Below are positions 1-9,599 of a stretch of 64,000 bases of DNA, in pieces. The notes beneath the pieces were generated by a model. That model saw only the letters and a program-made list of their open reading frames with translations. It ran no database searches and was not told the DNA's origin. Made by a program: the position numbers and the translations under genes. How positions within the stretch are numbered: position 1 is the stretch's first letter; every line of letters begins with the position of its first letter. This DNA is from Streptococcus iniae (GTDB taxonomy: Bacteria > Bacillota > Bacilli > Lactobacillales > Streptococcaceae): NCBI RefSeq assembly GCF_030732225.1, contig NZ_CP132230.1:1578001-1642000 (forward strand), written 5' to 3'.

Positions 1-622
1 GGGCCATTGACACCGCCCAGCCATCATTAACTTGACCATCAGTAGCTTGGTAAACACGCTTAATCATTTGATTGTCTGAAGCAATCAAACCTGAAAAAAT
101 CAAAACAGATACAATACTAATCAGATAGCTTACCGTACCACTTGCCATAAAAAGATTAACTAGACTAGCAATGATTATACCAATTAAGGCTGCCATCATA
201 GCTTTACGAAGCCCTGACAAGTCTTTTTTAACTTTAGAGCCAATAACAGCCATTGCAAAGAATACCGCAGCTGAAGATAAAAAGGCTTGAAGCACTGTCG
301 TTTGTGCATAAGCTGCAATGATAAAACTTAAAGTAAATCCATTTAAGGCTGAGAAAGTCAAAAAGAGCGGTAAAGCAGCTGGTGTATTTTTTTGTGCTGC
401 GCTACTAGAGACAAAAACTAAAATCAGCTCTATAATAGTTGCCCCATAATAAACCCAAGGGTGGGCACCAATAATGCTAATTAAATTAGCCCTAAAAGGA
501 TATAACATGAGGTAAGAAACAAAGGCTGATAAGCCAATTCCCATACCTACTAGGCTATATATTTTAGCATAAAATTGATTCAATCCAGAATCCGTTCTGG
601 TGTAAATTGCTTGATTATCCAT
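1..622 (-). CDS. Bax inhibitor-1 family membrane protein (3' end cut by window)
   Basis: Reading on the minus strand from an ATG at 622 with AGGAG-like bases just upstream gives [20 protein letters not shown] followed by a run of about seven hydrophobic segments and no stop before the window edge. The N-terminus and the pattern of short loops fit the BI-1/YccA/YetJ family of integral membrane proteins, whose bacterial members have been described as pH-sensitive calcium leak channels. The exact role in streptococci is not known to me. The C-terminus lies outside the window. It is followed by nothing else visible here; the HD gene upstream at 635 is in the same orientation, only 12 bases away, so co-transcription is likely. 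Confidence 0.85.
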   Translation of the reverse strand, partial: MDNQAIYTRTDSGLNQFYAKIYSLVGMGIGLSAFVSYLMLYPFRANLISIIGAHPWVYYGATIIELILVFVSSSAAQKNTPAALPLFLTFSALNGFTLSFIIAAYAQTTVLQAFLSSAAVFFAMAVIGSKVKKDLSGLRKAMMAALIGIIIASLVNLFMASGTVSYLISIVSVLIFSGLIASDNQMIKRVYQATDGQVNDGWAVSMA

Positions 623-634
623 AATTTCTCCTTT

Positions 635-1135
635 TTAACGATTGTGACTATTAAGCGTTTTACGTTTAAAGAAGCGTCTTTTTGCCCAACGCTTTCGCAT
701 TGGAGTTACAGCTTCTTTAACAGCCCAATATTTGTCAACCATAGTAACGATATAGCTTTCTTTATACCGTGGAAAGGCAACTGTTGCTCCCCACATGTGT
801 TTTAAAATAATGTCTTCTTCTTTTTTATTCAAATCAGTCAGTTTTCTAGCATTTCTAACAGCAATCCTTGGGTGTATCCAAGCATGGCTTTTATTAAATT
901 TTGTTACCCGCCAATCATAATAGAAAAAATCATGAAGAAGCCCACCACGAGCCGTACTTTTTGCATCCCAACCAAAACGTTTAGCCATTTTATAACTAGT
1001 GTAGGCCACATTTATAGAATGTTCCAAACGCGTGGAGTGGTGATGTTGTACGATGCCATCCAATTTTTGAAAACGCGGGTGATCAATCAAATGCCCCACA
1101 TGTTCCATAAACTCTTGGTCTTGCCTATATTTCAT
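635..1135 (-). CDS. HD-domain protein, predicted phosphohydrolase
   Basis: This 166-residue protein carries the HD signature: an early histidine in LEHSINVAYTSYKMAKRFG, then GGLLHDFFYYDW with the adjacent His-Asp metal ligands, and a later HPRIAVRNA histidine. HD proteins are metal-dependent phosphohydrolases acting on nucleotides or signalling nucleotides; nothing here identifies the substrate. The ATG at 1135 has GAGGTGAT a few bases upstream, a good ribosome site. The C-terminus is very basic (KRWAKRRFFKRKTL), suggesting nucleic-acid or membrane contact. It lies between the BI-1 gene and the TrmH-type methyltransferase, all on one strand. Confidence 0.8.
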   Translation of the reverse strand: MKYRQDQEFMEHVGHLIDHPRFQKLDGIVQHHHSTRLEHSINVAYTSYKMAKRFGWDAKSTARGGLLHDFFYYDWRVTKFNKSHAWIHPRIAVRNARKLTDLNKKEEDIILKHMWGATVAFPRYKESYIVTMVDKYWAVKEAVTPMRKRWAKRRFFKRKTLNSHNR

Positions 1136-1174
1136 ATAGTATCACCTCTCATGGCCATATTATATCATATTTGC

Positions 1175-1912
1175 TTAAATCAAACTGAAAATAAGTATTC
1201 CTGCTGCCACAGCTACATTTAAACTTTCTGCTTGCCCAGGCATGTTAATATGGACTAATTGACTGGACAGCTCTGCCATCTCAGGGCTAATGCCCTGACC
1301 TTCATTGCCCATAACCAAAACAAAAGAATCCGGTTTTTCAATTTTTTGATAGTCTATAGAGTACTCTGATAGAGTCGTTGCCAAAACAGCTATCCCATTT
1401 TCTGTCATTTGCCGGCAATAATCGTAGACATTTGTTCGCCACACAGGTAAGTGAAAATGACTACCTTGCATAGACCTGATGGTTTTTGGATTATAAAGAT
1501 CCGCTGATTTTTCCGATAAAATAACCCCATCAAAACCTGCTGCATCAGCAGTTCTTACCAGGGTTCCCAAATTTCCAGGATCTTGAACATCCTCTAACAA
1601 GAGGTATTTCCCAGGAAAGTTGCAAGGACTACCAAAATCAGGAAAGGCAATCTCAGCAATAATTCCTTGAGGTGTTGGAGAATCAGTCAACTCCTTAAGC
1701 ACTTCAAACGTAACACAAGTAATGGGCAGATGTTCTGGAATTCTTGAGCACATCTCCTCTTCAACAAAGATATTCAAAAACCTTTGCTTGGATTTTAGAG
1801 CTTCTTCAAAAAGGTGCCAACCTTCAATGAGGTAGGAAGTTTTCCGGTTTTTCTTTACTAATAATTTTTTACTTGATTTAATCAAGGGGTTTGCTTTTGA
1901 ACTTATTATCAT
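1175..1912 (-). CDS. TrmH/SpoU-family RNA methyltransferase
   Basis: The 245-residue product has the SPOUT trefoil-knot motifs: [20 protein letters not shown] (motif 1), [14 protein letters not shown] (motif 2) and [15 protein letters not shown] (motif 3), where the N and the SLNVAVA loop form the SAM pocket. The first 80 residues form an L30e-like substrate-binding region typical of 23S rRNA ribose methyltransferases of this type. The target nucleotide cannot be read from sequence. The gene is divergent from acylphosphatase, and start ATG at 1912 is the first in frame. It sits in the same order beside acyP and yidC2 in other streptococci as I recall. Confidence 0.9.
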   Translation of the reverse strand: MIISSKANPLIKSSKKLLVKKNRKTSYLIEGWHLFEEALKSKQRFLNIFVEEEMCSRIPEHLPITCVTFEVLKELTDSPTPQGIIAEIAFPDFGSPCNFPGKYLLLEDVQDPGNLGTLVRTADAAGFDGVILSEKSADLYNPKTIRSMQGSHFHLPVWRTNVYDYCRQMTENGIAVLATTLSEYSIDYQKIEKPDSFVLVMGNEGQGISPEMAELSSQLVHINMPGQAESLNVAVAAGILIFSLI

Positions 1913-2023
1913 GCTTCTATTATACCATATTCTCTTATCTTAGGATTTCAAAGGCTTAGGATTGGCTGGCTTTTTCTTAATTTTAACTGGGACTGTGTTA
2001 TAATGAAGAAAAAGGAGATAGAG

Positions 2024-2302
2024 ATGAAAAAAGTACGATTAATTGTTTCTGGAAGAGTCCAAGGTGTAGGTTTTCGCTATTCAACTTATGCCCTTGCACT
2101 TGAAATTGGTGATATCTATGGCAGAGTATGGAATAATGATGATGGCACCGTTGAAATTCTTGCTCAATCTGATAAGGCTAGTAAAATAGCTCTCTTTATA
2201 CAGAAAATTCGTAAAGGTCCCTCTAGATGGTCAAAAGTCACTTATTTAGACGTGAAAATGGACAATTTCCCCGATTATAAGGATTTCAAAATGGCCAACT
2301 AA
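2024..2302 (+). CDS. acyP: acylphosphatase
   Basis: Ninety-two residues with the acylphosphatase signature [18 protein letters not shown] near the N-terminus (catalytic Arg in GVGFR) and a downstream [13 protein letters not shown] segment containing the catalytic Asn. The enzyme hydrolyses carboxyl-phosphate bonds. The frame is open from an ATG at 2003, but AAGGAG at 2012-2017 lies a good distance before the ATG at 2024, and that upstream ATG overlaps the -10 box TATAAT at 1999-2004 (extended TG at 1996), so 2024 is the start. The gene is divergent from the methyltransferase and runs toward yidC2. Confidence 0.93.
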   Translation: MKKVRLIVSGRVQGVGFRYSTYALALEIGDIYGRVWNNDDGTVEILAQSDKASKIALFIQKIRKGPSRWSKVTYLDVKMDNFPDYKDFKMAN

Positions 2303-2321
2303 AATTCCAGCTACAGAACTA

Positions 2322-2350
2322 TTGTTAATTTAACAAAAAAACAGTAGAAT
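2322..2350 (+). promoter_or_regulatory. putative yidC2 promoter
   Basis: TTGTTA at 2322-2327 and TAGAAT at 2345-2350 are separated by 17 bases, a near-consensus sigma-A promoter placed 36 bases before the yidC2 GTG start. It suggests yidC2 has its own promoter besides any readthrough from acyP. Confidence 0.55.
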
Positions 2351-2385
2351 AGATAAGTATACTAAAAATTAAAGGATCAAAAACA

Positions 2386-3315
2386 GTGAAAATTAAATTA
2401 AATCGCATTCTCTTTTCAGGGCTTGCATTATCAATCCTACTAACTCTCTCAGGTTGTGTAGGCCGTGATTCTCACGGAAATCCCCAAGGAATGGTTTGGG
2501 ACTATCTCGGTAAGCCCATGTCTTTCTTCATTGATTATTTCGCTAACAATGCTGCGCTTGGCTACGGAGTTGCCATTATTATCGTAACGATTATTGTTAG
2601 AACAATCATCCTTCCACTTGGTTTATATCAATCTTGGAAAGCTAGTTACCAGTCTGAAAAAATGGCCTACCTAAAACCAGTATTTGAGCCAATCAACCAA
2701 CGTATGAAGAATGCTAGTAGTCCTGAAGAAAAAATGGCAGCCCAACAAGACTTAATGGCTGCTCAACGTGAAAATGGGATTAACATGCTTGGTGGCATGG
2801 GATGCCTACCACTTCTTATTCAAATGCCCTTTTTCTCAGCTATGTATTTTGCAGCACAATATACAAAAGGAGTTGCTACAAGTACCTTCTTAGGAATTGA
2901 CCTTGGAAGTAAAAGTTTATTATTGACTGGTATCATTGCTATTCTTTACCTCTTCCAATCATGGCTCTCTATGCAAGCTGTTTCAGAAGAGCAACGGGCC
3001 CAAATGAAAGCCATGATGTATACAATGCCAATCGTGATGGTTGCCATGACACTAAGTCTTCCTGCTGGTGTTGGTCTCTACTGGCTTGTTGGTGGTTTCT
3101 TTAGTATTATTCAACAGTTGATCACCATGTTTATCATCAAACCAAAACTACGTGATAAAATTGAAGAAGAATTCAAAAATAATCCTCCAAAGGTAAGCCA
3201 ACCTAACAGAGGTCGTAAAGATGTAACTGCTGGCAGTAAACCATCAACTGAACAAGCCATTATAACTCATCAAAAAACAAACCGTAATGCCGGAAAACAA
3301 GGTAAACGCCGTTAA
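2386..3315 (+). CDS. yidC2: YidC/Oxa1-family membrane protein insertase (YidC2 type)
   Basis: A 309-residue lipoprotein insertase. The signal peptide ends in the lipobox LSGC with Cys24, and about five membrane segments follow, including [20 protein letters not shown] with the conserved Arg of the hydrophilic groove and [21 protein letters not shown]. The last 60 residues are strongly basic and end in GKQGKRR, the ribosome-binding tail that in streptococci distinguishes YidC2 from YidC1 (known for S. mutans). The start is GTG at 2386, ten bases after AAAGGA. It inserts and folds membrane proteins with SRP/Sec. A bidirectional hairpin element separates it from convergent greA. Confidence 0.9.
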   Translation: MKIKLNRILFSGLALSILLTLSGCVGRDSHGNPQGMVWDYLGKPMSFFIDYFANNAALGYGVAIIIVTIIVRTIILPLGLYQSWKASYQSEKMAYLKPVFEPINQRMKNASSPEEKMAAQQDLMAAQRENGINMLGGMGCLPLLIQMPFFSAMYFAAQYTKGVATSTFLGIDLGSKSLLLTGIIAILYLFQSWLSMQAVSEEQRAQMKAMMYTMPIVMVAMTLSLPAGVGLYWLVGGFFSIIQQLITMFIIKPKLRDKIEEEFKNNPPKVSQPNRGRKDVTAGSKPSTEQAIITHQKTNRNAGKQGKRR

Positions 3316-3320
3316 AAGAC

Positions 3321-3462
3321 AAAAAGGGGCTGGGTAAAAAGCCTAATATAAACAAAACCGCATGAAATCTTTCGTTTACAAACGTTGATTTCATGCGGTT
3401 TCTTATTTCGGAAATTTGAAAAAATCAATGAGATTTCGACTTTTTGCCCAGCCCCTTTTTTA
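3321..3462. repeat. dispersed nested-hairpin element, copy 1
   Basis: About 140 bases begin with GGGGCTGGGTAAAAAG and end with CTTTTTGCCCAGCCCC, an outer stem of about 15 pairs. Inside is a second perfect stem, CCGCATGAAATC with GATTTCATGCGG, and a third, CGTTT with AAACG. The same sequence in reverse orientation lies at 27056-27195, more than 95% identical by eye. Both copies lie between convergent genes and end in T or A runs, so they can act as bidirectional terminators. I regard it as a small mobile or MITE-like repeat; no coding sequence is inside. Confidence 0.85.
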
Positions 3463-3497
3463 TTTAAAATAAAAAGCGCTGAAATTCAGCAACCATT

Positions 3498-3980
3498 TTA
3501 TTTTGTTTTTTCAACACTCACAATTTCTACTTCATAAGTAGCAGCCGGTGATTGAATTAAGGCTTTATCGCCAGTTTTCTTACCAATTAAGGCATGAGCA
3601 ATTGGGCTTTCGTTTGAAATTTTACCTGAGAAAATATCTGCTCCAGCAGCACCAACAATATGGTAAGTGTCTTTATCAGTTGTTCCTACTTCTTGAACAA
3701 CTACTGTTTTACCAATTGCAACTTCGTCTTTATCAACTGCATCGCTGTCAATGATTTCAGCATAACGAATTTTTGTTTCTAGGGTTGAAATTTGCCCTTC
3801 AACAAAAGCTTGCTCATCTTTTGCTGCATCATACTCTGAGTTTTCAGAAAGGTCACCATATGATCTTGCAATCTTGATACGCTCAACAACTTCTGGGCGA
3901 CGGACTAATTTTAAATCTTCTAATTCCTGTTCCAATTTAATCTTTTCAGTTAGGGTCATTGGATATGTTTTTTCAGCCAT
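3498..3980 (-). CDS. greA: transcription elongation factor GreA
   Basis: The 160-residue length and layout match GreA: an N-terminal antiparallel coiled coil ([44 protein letters not shown]) holding the acidic tip [11 protein letters not shown], and a C-terminal FKBP-like globular domain ending near [15 protein letters not shown]. GreA enters the RNA polymerase secondary channel and stimulates cleavage of backtracked transcripts. The ATG at 3980 is preceded by AAAGAGAAT. It lies downstream of mltG on the same strand with a 30-bp palindrome in between, and converges with yidC2. Confidence 0.96.
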   Translation of the reverse strand: MAEKTYPMTLTEKIKLEQELEDLKLVRRPEVVERIKIARSYGDLSENSEYDAAKDEQAFVEGQISTLETKIRYAEIIDSDAVDKDEVAIGKTVVVQEVGTTDKDTYHIVGAAGADIFSGKISNESPIAHALIGKKTGDKALIQSPAATYEVEIVSVEKTK

Positions 3981-4013
3981 TTTTTATTCTCTTTTCGTTT
4001 AGTTTTTAGAAAT

Positions 4014-4043
4014 ACAAACATGATGCCTAGGCATCATGTTTGT
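4014..4043 (-). terminator. 30-bp perfect palindrome between mltG and greA
   Basis: Two 15-base arms meet at CCTAGG (4026-4031) without a loop, one base after the mltG stop codon. On the minus strand it is followed by only a weak T run (ATTTCT), so it may be an attenuator or 3'-end stabilising stem that sets the mltG/greA ratio rather than a full terminator. Confidence 0.6.
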
Positions 4044-4044
4044 T

Positions 4045-5637
4045 CTACTGGATTTGATCGTTGACGTATTTTTGAACATTTGCAGAATGTTCATCGTAAG
4101 TTCTTGCATAGAAGACCTCACCTGTATGCACATTAGCAACAAAGTACAAATAATCAGTATCTGCAGGTTTAACAGTTGCATCAATCGCCGCAACTCCTGG
4201 ACTGTCAACAGGTCCAGGCATTAAGCCTGTATTAGTATAAATATTATAGGGCGAGTTGATGGTTGTGTCAATAGCAGCATCCTCAGCTAGTGTTGTTTTA
4301 TCGCCAAGTTTCCCCATAGCATATAAAATAGCAATGTTAGACTGAAGTGCCATGCCATTATTCAAACGGTTGTAGAAGACACTTGCAATGTAACGACGAT
4401 CTACATCTGTAGAGCCTTCTTTTTCAACAAGAGATGCTAAAGTAAGAACATCATTGACTGATTTCCCACTAGCAGCAATCCTATCATAGTAAGGAGCAAG
4501 CGTTGCATCTGTAGTTGCTAACATTTCATCAACAATATCTCGCATTGATGTGTTTTTGTAATAACTATAAGTAGCTGGGAAAAGGTAGCCCTCTAGCTGA
4601 TAGACTGCATCTGATTTTTTGGGAATGCTTGCCAAAAGCTTTGGATACTTCCTAACCATTTCTTTAATAAAGGCTTCATCTTGCACAAGATTTAAAAACT
4701 CTTTCGAACTAAAAGGTGTTTTATCTTTGCTTGTTTTGGTATTAACATTATCTTGAATTGCCTTTGCAATTTGTCGAATACTAAACCCTTCAGGAATTAG
4801 TATCTTCCCTAACGCAGGTTTTGTGGGATGATCTGTTCCACCATTTTGTAAGGCTTTTGAAATATCATCCAATGTCATACTCTTTTGCAAATTATAATAG
4901 CCACTTTGGAAATTTGAATAATTCTTAAACTTAGTATAGAAGTTAAAGACGGTAGCACTTCTAATAACACCTTCTTTTTCAAGAACCTGTCCAATGAGTT
5001 TATTACCCGAACCGACCGGAATTTCAACTTGAACATAAGTATTATCATTTTTATCAACTGGATTAACTGCTCTATAAACAAAAATAGTAGCAAATAAGCC
5101 TACCGATAAAATTAAAATTACTATAGTTGTGATGACTATGGTTGAAATCTTTTTAGCCATCTTGTCAGCTTTTTGACGTCTTGCAGAATGGTGTCTCACA
5201 ATTCCTCCTGATTCAGGACTTGAACCCGATTTTTCATCAGCAAAGTTAGTACCCTCTGCAGAATAAAAATCATCTTCTTTATCTGCCATCATCACAGGAG
5301 TATAGGGAATAGTCTTAGAAATGTCAGACTCTTTGGTCTGAGCGACTTCTTGACTTAAATCAATTTGACAGCTTCCTTTTTCCTGGTTATCTTGATGGCT
5401 TGTCCAAGTCTGACTAGTTTCTTTTTGATAGTCATGATAAAGTTGAGCTGTTTTTTGGGCAGCTTCTCGAACTTCTTGCTCTTTTTTACGGAATTCATCT
5501 CCGGCCAAACCTTGCTGAAGAAGTTCTTCCTCTTTTTCTTTTCGAATTTGATTTGCTTTTTCTAATTCAGCTAAAATTTGCTCTTTAAAGCCCATTGTAG
5601 ACTGACGATTTTGCTCATCATCCTTATGATTGGTCAA
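4045..5637 (-). CDS. mltG: endolytic murein transglycosylase MltG (YceG-like)
   Basis: A 530-residue bitopic protein. Residues 1-163 are cytoplasmic, charged and partly coiled coil (ILAELEKANQIRKEKEEELL), longer than in E. coli but usual for streptococci. A membrane segment spans about 164-188, and the extracellular part holds a LysM-like region (about 200-270) and the YceG catalytic domain, with the conserved glutamate at about 405 in LASLVEKEG. MltG cleaves nascent glycan strands and works with the PBP2b elongation machinery. Start ATG 5637 follows AGGAGGACTCATTTTTG. It lies between the GNAT gene and greA, as in other streptococci. Confidence 0.93.
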   Translation of the reverse strand: MTNHKDDEQNRQSTMGFKEQILAELEKANQIRKEKEEELLQQGLAGDEFRKKEQEVREAAQKTAQLYHDYQKETSQTWTSHQDNQEKGSCQIDLSQEVAQTKESDISKTIPYTPVMMADKEDDFYSAEGTNFADEKSGSSPESGGIVRHHSARRQKADKMAKKISTIVITTIVILILSVGLFATIFVYRAVNPVDKNDNTYVQVEIPVGSGNKLIGQVLEKEGVIRSATVFNFYTKFKNYSNFQSGYYNLQKSMTLDDISKALQNGGTDHPTKPALGKILIPEGFSIRQIAKAIQDNVNTKTSKDKTPFSSKEFLNLVQDEAFIKEMVRKYPKLLASIPKKSDAVYQLEGYLFPATYSYYKNTSMRDIVDEMLATTDATLAPYYDRIAASGKSVNDVLTLASLVEKEGSTDVDRRYIASVFYNRLNNGMALQSNIAILYAMGKLGDKTTLAEDAAIDTTINSPYNIYTNTGLMPGPVDSPGVAAIDATVKPADTDYLYFVANVHTGEVFYARTYDEHSANVQKYVNDQIQ

Positions 5638-5746
5638 AAATGAGTCCTCCTAAACATAATCATTCGCAATTATAGCGTAATTGTCCAATAAAAGCAATAA
5701 AATCATATGATTTGTCACTAAGTTTTAACAAAAACACCTATTTGTG

Positions 5747-6238
5747 CTAAAGAGTGGGCACTTTCCATAACATATCATGCCATAAGCCACCACCATGTTT
5801 GGATTCTGAGGGACCTTGATAGGTGAATCCATTCATTTCATAATAAGCTATCAAATAGTCGTGACAAGTTAGTAAAATCCCCTGACGCTCTTGAAAGAGG
5901 ACTAAATCTTTCAATGCCGCTAATAAAGCCGTTCCAATGCCTTGTTTTTGATAAGCGGCTTTTATGGACAGGCTTGTAATGGCAAGATAGCCTCCTTTAA
6001 TTGGATTCTTTTCAACCTTATGAAAAAGATTATCTGTCAAAACGGGATCCTGAACAATGGGACCTTCAATGTAGCCTGCAATGTCATCATTTATTTCTGC
6101 AACTAAGAAGGTATCTGGAATACATTTTATGCGTTCTTGAATGGCTTCTTTACTAATGGCTTCTTCTTTTGAAAAATTAGTGGCCTCTATTTGATGGATT
6201 GCTTGCCAATCACTTTCTTTAACATTTCTTATCAGCAT
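5747..6238 (-). CDS. GNAT-family N-acetyltransferase
   Basis: A 163-residue GNAT fold: the acetyl-CoA binding segment AAYQKQGIGTALLAALKDLV carries the Q-x-x-G-x-G/A signature, and LTCHDYLIAYYEMNGFTYQG is the C-terminal strand-helix typical of the family. The acceptor substrate is unknown. The frame is open 13 codons upstream to 6277, but GGAGGT lies 11 bases before the ATG at 6238, which I take as the start. It is 51 bases downstream of murC on the same strand; the order murC, acetyltransferase, mltG, greA is shared by streptococci as I recall. Confidence 0.85.
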   Translation of the reverse strand: MLIRNVKESDWQAIHQIEATNFSKEEAISKEAIQERIKCIPDTFLVAEINDDIAGYIEGPIVQDPVLTDNLFHKVEKNPIKGGYLAITSLSIKAAYQKQGIGTALLAALKDLVLFQERQGILLTCHDYLIAYYEMNGFTYQGPSESKHGGGLWHDMLWKVPTL

Positions 6239-6289
6239 CTTAATCTTATACCTCCAGCGACTAGAAAACCTGCCCATGGCAGGTTTCTA

Positions 6290-7621
6290 TTATTGATTGT
6301 TTTTAGTCAAGTTAGCCAGCAGTTCTTCAAAAGAACGTTCATACAACTGAATATCTCCTGCTCCCATAAAGACATAAACAGCATTTTCATGATCTAAGAG
6401 GGGTGACACATTTTCAACCGTTACCACTTGTGAGGGTTTGATGATTCTGTCAGCTAAATCTTCAACTTTAACATCACCATGATCCACTTCACGAGCGGAG
6501 CCATAGATTTTTGCAAGGTAAACACTGTCTGCTTCATTTAAAGCTTGAGCAAACTCATCCAGCAAAGCAATGGTGCGTGTAAAGGTATGTGGTTGGAAAA
6601 TTGCTACAATCTCTTTACTTGGGTATTTTTGTCTTGCTGCATCAATTGTTGCAACGATTTCTGTTGGATGATGGGCGAAGTCATCGATGATAATTGTGTC
6701 ATTAATGATTTTTTCAGAGAAACGACGTTTAACTCCTGAGAAAGTTACCATATGCTCAGCAACAAGGGCCATGTCAAAGCCTGCAATGTATAGGTTAGCA
6801 ATAACTGCTGTTGCATTTAAGATATTATGACGTCCATAAGCAGGCACATGGAAGTTACCAATGATGTGACCATTATGTTTCACCTTAAAATCTGATCCAT
6901 TTGTTGTCCGAGTGATATCGCAAGCAATAAAATCATTTTCCTCAGCAAAACCATAATAATAGATTGGAGCATTGGCTGTAATCTTTTTCAATTCTTGGTC
7001 TTCACCATAAACAAAGAGTGCTTTTTGAACTTGTTTAGCATAGTCGTTAAAGGCAGCAAAGACATCTTCAATGCCAGTAAAATAATCTGGGTGGTCAAAG
7101 TCAATATTTGTAATGATTGAGTACTCAGGATGATATGGCATAAAGTGACGCTCATACTCATCTGATTCAAAAACAAAGTATTGGGCATTTGCAGAACCAC
7201 GTCCAGTACCATCACCAATGAGATAAGAGGTATCAGTAATATTTCTTAAAACATGTGACAAGAGGCCTGTTGTAGATGTTTTTCCATGAGCACCAGCTAC
7301 TCCAAGACTGGTAAATTGCTTCATAAAGTCTCCTAAAAACTCATGATAACGTTTAAAAGGGATATTATGTTCAATTGCGTATGCTAGCTCATCATTATTA
7401 TCCTTACGGAATGCATTCCCTGCAATGAGTTCCATATCATCAGTGATATTATCCGGACTAAAAGGTAAAATGGTAATTCCTGCCTTTTCCAATCCTCTTT
7501 GTGTAAAATAATACTTTTCAACATCACTTCCTTGAACCTTGTGACCCATTTGATGCAGCATTAATGCTAATGCGCTCATTCCAGAGCCTTTGATTCCGAT
7601 AAAATGATAGGTTTTTGACAT
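6290..7621 (-). CDS. murC: UDP-N-acetylmuramate--L-alanine ligase
   Basis: The 443-residue protein begins with the nucleotide-sugar binding [19 protein letters not shown], has the ATP P-loop [13 protein letters not shown] at about 107-119, and the Mur ligase motifs [10 protein letters not shown] and [12 protein letters not shown], then a C-terminal domain with [10 protein letters not shown]. It adds L-alanine to UDP-MurNAc in peptidoglycan precursor synthesis. Full length for the family. ATG 7621 has GGAGTTAAC upstream. The gene lies 31 bases downstream of the unknown gene ending at 7653 and leads into the GNAT-mltG-greA series. Confidence 0.97.
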   Translation of the reverse strand: MSKTYHFIGIKGSGMSALALMLHQMGHKVQGSDVEKYYFTQRGLEKAGITILPFSPDNITDDMELIAGNAFRKDNNDELAYAIEHNIPFKRYHEFLGDFMKQFTSLGVAGAHGKTSTTGLLSHVLRNITDTSYLIGDGTGRGSANAQYFVFESDEYERHFMPYHPEYSIITNIDFDHPDYFTGIEDVFAAFNDYAKQVQKALFVYGEDQELKKITANAPIYYYGFAEENDFIACDITRTTNGSDFKVKHNGHIIGNFHVPAYGRHNILNATAVIANLYIAGFDMALVAEHMVTFSGVKRRFSEKIINDTIIIDDFAHHPTEIVATIDAARQKYPSKEIVAIFQPHTFTRTIALLDEFAQALNEADSVYLAKIYGSAREVDHGDVKVEDLADRIIKPSQVVTVENVSPLLDHENAVYVFMGAGDIQLYERSFEELLANLTKNNQ

Positions 7622-7652
7622 GTTAACTCCTTTATTCCTTGAACTTATCTTT

Positions 7653-8321
7653 TTAATTCACATCGTCAAGTCGACTTAAGTTCAGTTCTTGTGCAATGGT
7701 TTTTTCTTTATGGTAACGATTTTCTTGACTGTTATAAATTTGACTTCTTTTTAAAAAATCATAATTATTTTTACTTTTTTGAGGCTGTTCTGTCGGGCTA
7801 GGTTCTGTATATACTTTAGGAATTTCAGCTAAAATATAAGCATCTTGCTGTAATTTCTCAGAATAACCGCTCCATTTATTGTCAGAACGTTTGTATTGTT
7901 CCCTAGTGGTTTCTTTTGTGTTTAGTTGAGCACTAGTGTCCTCTTTTATCAAGTCCTTTTTAGATTCTTGTTTAAGGCTTGAATGTGGTTTAGGATGCAC
8001 TTTAGATTTGGCGTTGAAATTAAAATCCTGAGCTAAATAGGCCTGACGTTTTTGTTTTAAATCGGCCCTAGCTCTTTTTCTTGCTTCTTCTGCGTAGCTT
8101 CGCCCTTCGTCAATAATATGTTGACGTGAGGCAGCATTTGAAGGAGATGACTGTGAAGCATCAACAAAATTAAAATCTCTGGTTACATCATCATAATCTT
8201 TATCTTGATAAAAGCCATGAATATTGGTAATCAAGTCTTCATTTTCATACAAAGACATTTGCTTAGCTGCTTCAATAATTGGCTCTCCATCTGCAACCAG
8301 TGGAAATTGATTTTTTTGCAT
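7653..8321 (-). CDS. streptococcal conserved hypothetical protein next to murC
   Basis: I do not recognise a domain. The 222 residues are hydrophilic, rich in Lys, Gln, Ser and Asp, with no signal peptide or membrane segment. A charged central stretch ([20 protein letters not shown], about residues 74-93) is likely helical, flanked by low-complexity linkers, and the end [17 protein letters not shown] is likely another helix. This suggests a largely disordered cytoplasmic scaffold or adaptor. A similar gene lies between snf and murC in other streptococci as I recall. Here its upstream region is invaded by the IS nest, so its native promoter may lie in the short stretch 8322-8404. Confidence 0.7.
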   Translation of the reverse strand: MQKNQFPLVADGEPIIEAAKQMSLYENEDLITNIHGFYQDKDYDDVTRDFNFVDASQSSPSNAASRQHIIDEGRSYAEEARKRARADLKQKRQAYLAQDFNFNAKSKVHPKPHSSLKQESKKDLIKEDTSAQLNTKETTREQYKRSDNKWSGYSEKLQQDAYILAEIPKVYTEPSPTEQPQKSKNNYDFLKRSQIYNSQENRYHKEKTIAQELNLSRLDDVN

Positions 8322-8403
8322 TCTCGTCCCTATCCTTCCTATAGCTTTCCCTATTATAAACTAATTACTTATAATTTTCAAAGTATTCCTATATTTCTCG
8401 TCA

Positions 8404-8417
8404 ATATAATCAGATTT
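8404..8417. repeat. 14-bp direct repeat, left flank of IS nest
   Basis: ATATAATCAGATTT at 8404-8417 recurs in the same orientation at 11705-11718. The two copies flank an inverted repeat (TTCTCAAAGTAAGTTCCAC at 8423-8441 and its complement at 11680-11698), so they look like a target duplication around the whole 3.3-kb insertion. Confidence 0.75.
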
Positions 8418-8422
8418 GTAAT

Positions 8423-8441
8423 TTCTCAAAGTAAGTTCCAC
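8423..8441. repeat. outer inverted repeat, left
   Basis: Nineteen bases, TTCTCAAAGTAAGTTCCAC, are matched exactly by the complement at 11680-11698. Only 5-6 bases separate each arm from the 14-bp direct repeats, and these also partly match (GTAAT against GCTAAA). This marks the ends of an outer insertion element whose interior is now replaced by other IS material. Confidence 0.75.
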
Positions 8442-8516
8442 TTAGGGTTAAAAACCGGAAGTTAGTGTGAGAAGGATTTTTATGGTGGAATTAAGTCTGA
8501 GACGTTTGAGTTAGAA

Positions 8517-9206
8517 ATGAGAATATCTATCTTGACAAAACATAAACACTTAACCCTCTCAGACCGTAACGACGTCCAATCAGGTTTGGATAGAGGAGAA
8601 ACCTTTAAATCCATTGGACTAAAACTCCAGAAAGACCCTACTACAATCGCTAAGGAAGTCAAACGAAATAAGCAATTCAGAGATGGTTCTAAGAACTGTC
8701 TAGATTGTCCCCTCTTGAAAAAAGCTCCCTATGTTTGTAATGGGTGCCCAAAAAGGAGAATCAACTGCGGTTACAAGAAAATCTTCTATTATGCTAAGCA
8801 AGCTCAGAAAAACTACGAACAACTCCTTGTCCAAGCCAGAGAAGGTACTCCACTTAATAAAGAAACCTTTTGGGAGATGGACAAGGTAGTTTCTAAAGGA
8901 GTCAAAAAGGGACAGCGTATCTATCACATCCTCAAAACAAATAAGCTTGATGTCAGTTCTTCAACTGTTTATCGCCATATCAAGAAAGGCTACTTATCTA
9001 TCGCACCTATCGATCTGCCTAGAGCTGTGAAGTTCAAGCAAAGACGTAAAATGACGCTTCCTCCTATTCCCAAAGCCAACAAAGAAGGGAGACGTTACGA
9101 GGACTTCTTAGACTACATGAACCAGACAGAACTCAGCTCCTGGCTTGAGATGGATACAGTCATTGGACGGGTTGGAGGAAAGGTTCTTCTGACTTTCAAT
9201 GTCTGA
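8517..9206 (+). pseudogene. IS30-family transposase, 5' part
   Basis: About 229 residues of an IS30-type transposase: an N-terminal helix-turn-helix region (LTLSDRNDVQSGLDRGETFK, then TTIAKEVKRNKQF), a Cys-rich insert (NCLDCPLLKKAPYVCNGCPK), and the beginning of the DDE domain, LEMDTVIGRVGGKVLLTFNV, with the first catalytic Asp. The frame then runs into the end of the IS3 element at 9204 and stops. The C-terminal fragment of the same type of gene reappears at 11239. It resembles the S. pyogenes IS1239 type from memory. The central coding part, with the second Asp and the Glu, is missing, so it is inactive. Confidence 0.85.
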
Positions 9207-9273
9207 ATAGGTTACACTAAACTAGACAGAAATTATAAAGTGTTCTACACTTAAGAAAAACGGGAGAAAAACC

Positions 9274-9564
9274 ATGTCTAGAAAAGTACGTCGTCACTTC
9301 ACCGATGATTTTAAGCAACAAATTGTGGACCTTTACAATGCTGGTAGAAAGCGTAGCAGCCTCATCAAGGAATACGAGCTAACCCCTTCCACCTTCGATA
9401 AGTGGGTTAGACAAGCCAAAACAACTGGTTCATTCAAGTCTGTTGATAATCTGACAGATGAACAGCGGGAGCTAATTGAACTCAGGAAACACAATAAAGA
9501 ACTCGAAATGCAATTAGATATCCTAAAGCAAGCGGCAGTGATTATGGCACAAAAAGGGAAATAA
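9274..9564 (+). CDS. IS3-family OrfA, copy A
   Basis: A 96-residue helix-turn-helix protein with a C-terminal leucine zipper (ELRKHNKELEMQLDILKQAA), the usual OrfA of IS3-family elements that binds the terminal repeats. GGGAGA lies a few bases before the ATG. OrfB lies in the -1 frame and is open back into orfA, as needed for frameshift production of OrfAB. The protein differs from copy B at several sites (RKRSSLIKEYEL against MKRSELIKEYEL). Confidence 0.85.
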   Translation: MSRKVRRHFTDDFKQQIVDLYNAGRKRSSLIKEYELTPSTFDKWVRQAKTTGSFKSVDNLTDEQRELIELRKHNKELEMQLDILKQAAVIMAQKGK

Positions 9565-9599
9565 TCACTGCTAATAAGGCTAAATACAGCATTTCAAAG

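Noticed and set aside
872-1222. 116-codon plus-strand frame opposite the HD protein gene
   Set aside because: It overlaps a well-supported gene on the other strand and shows no protein features.
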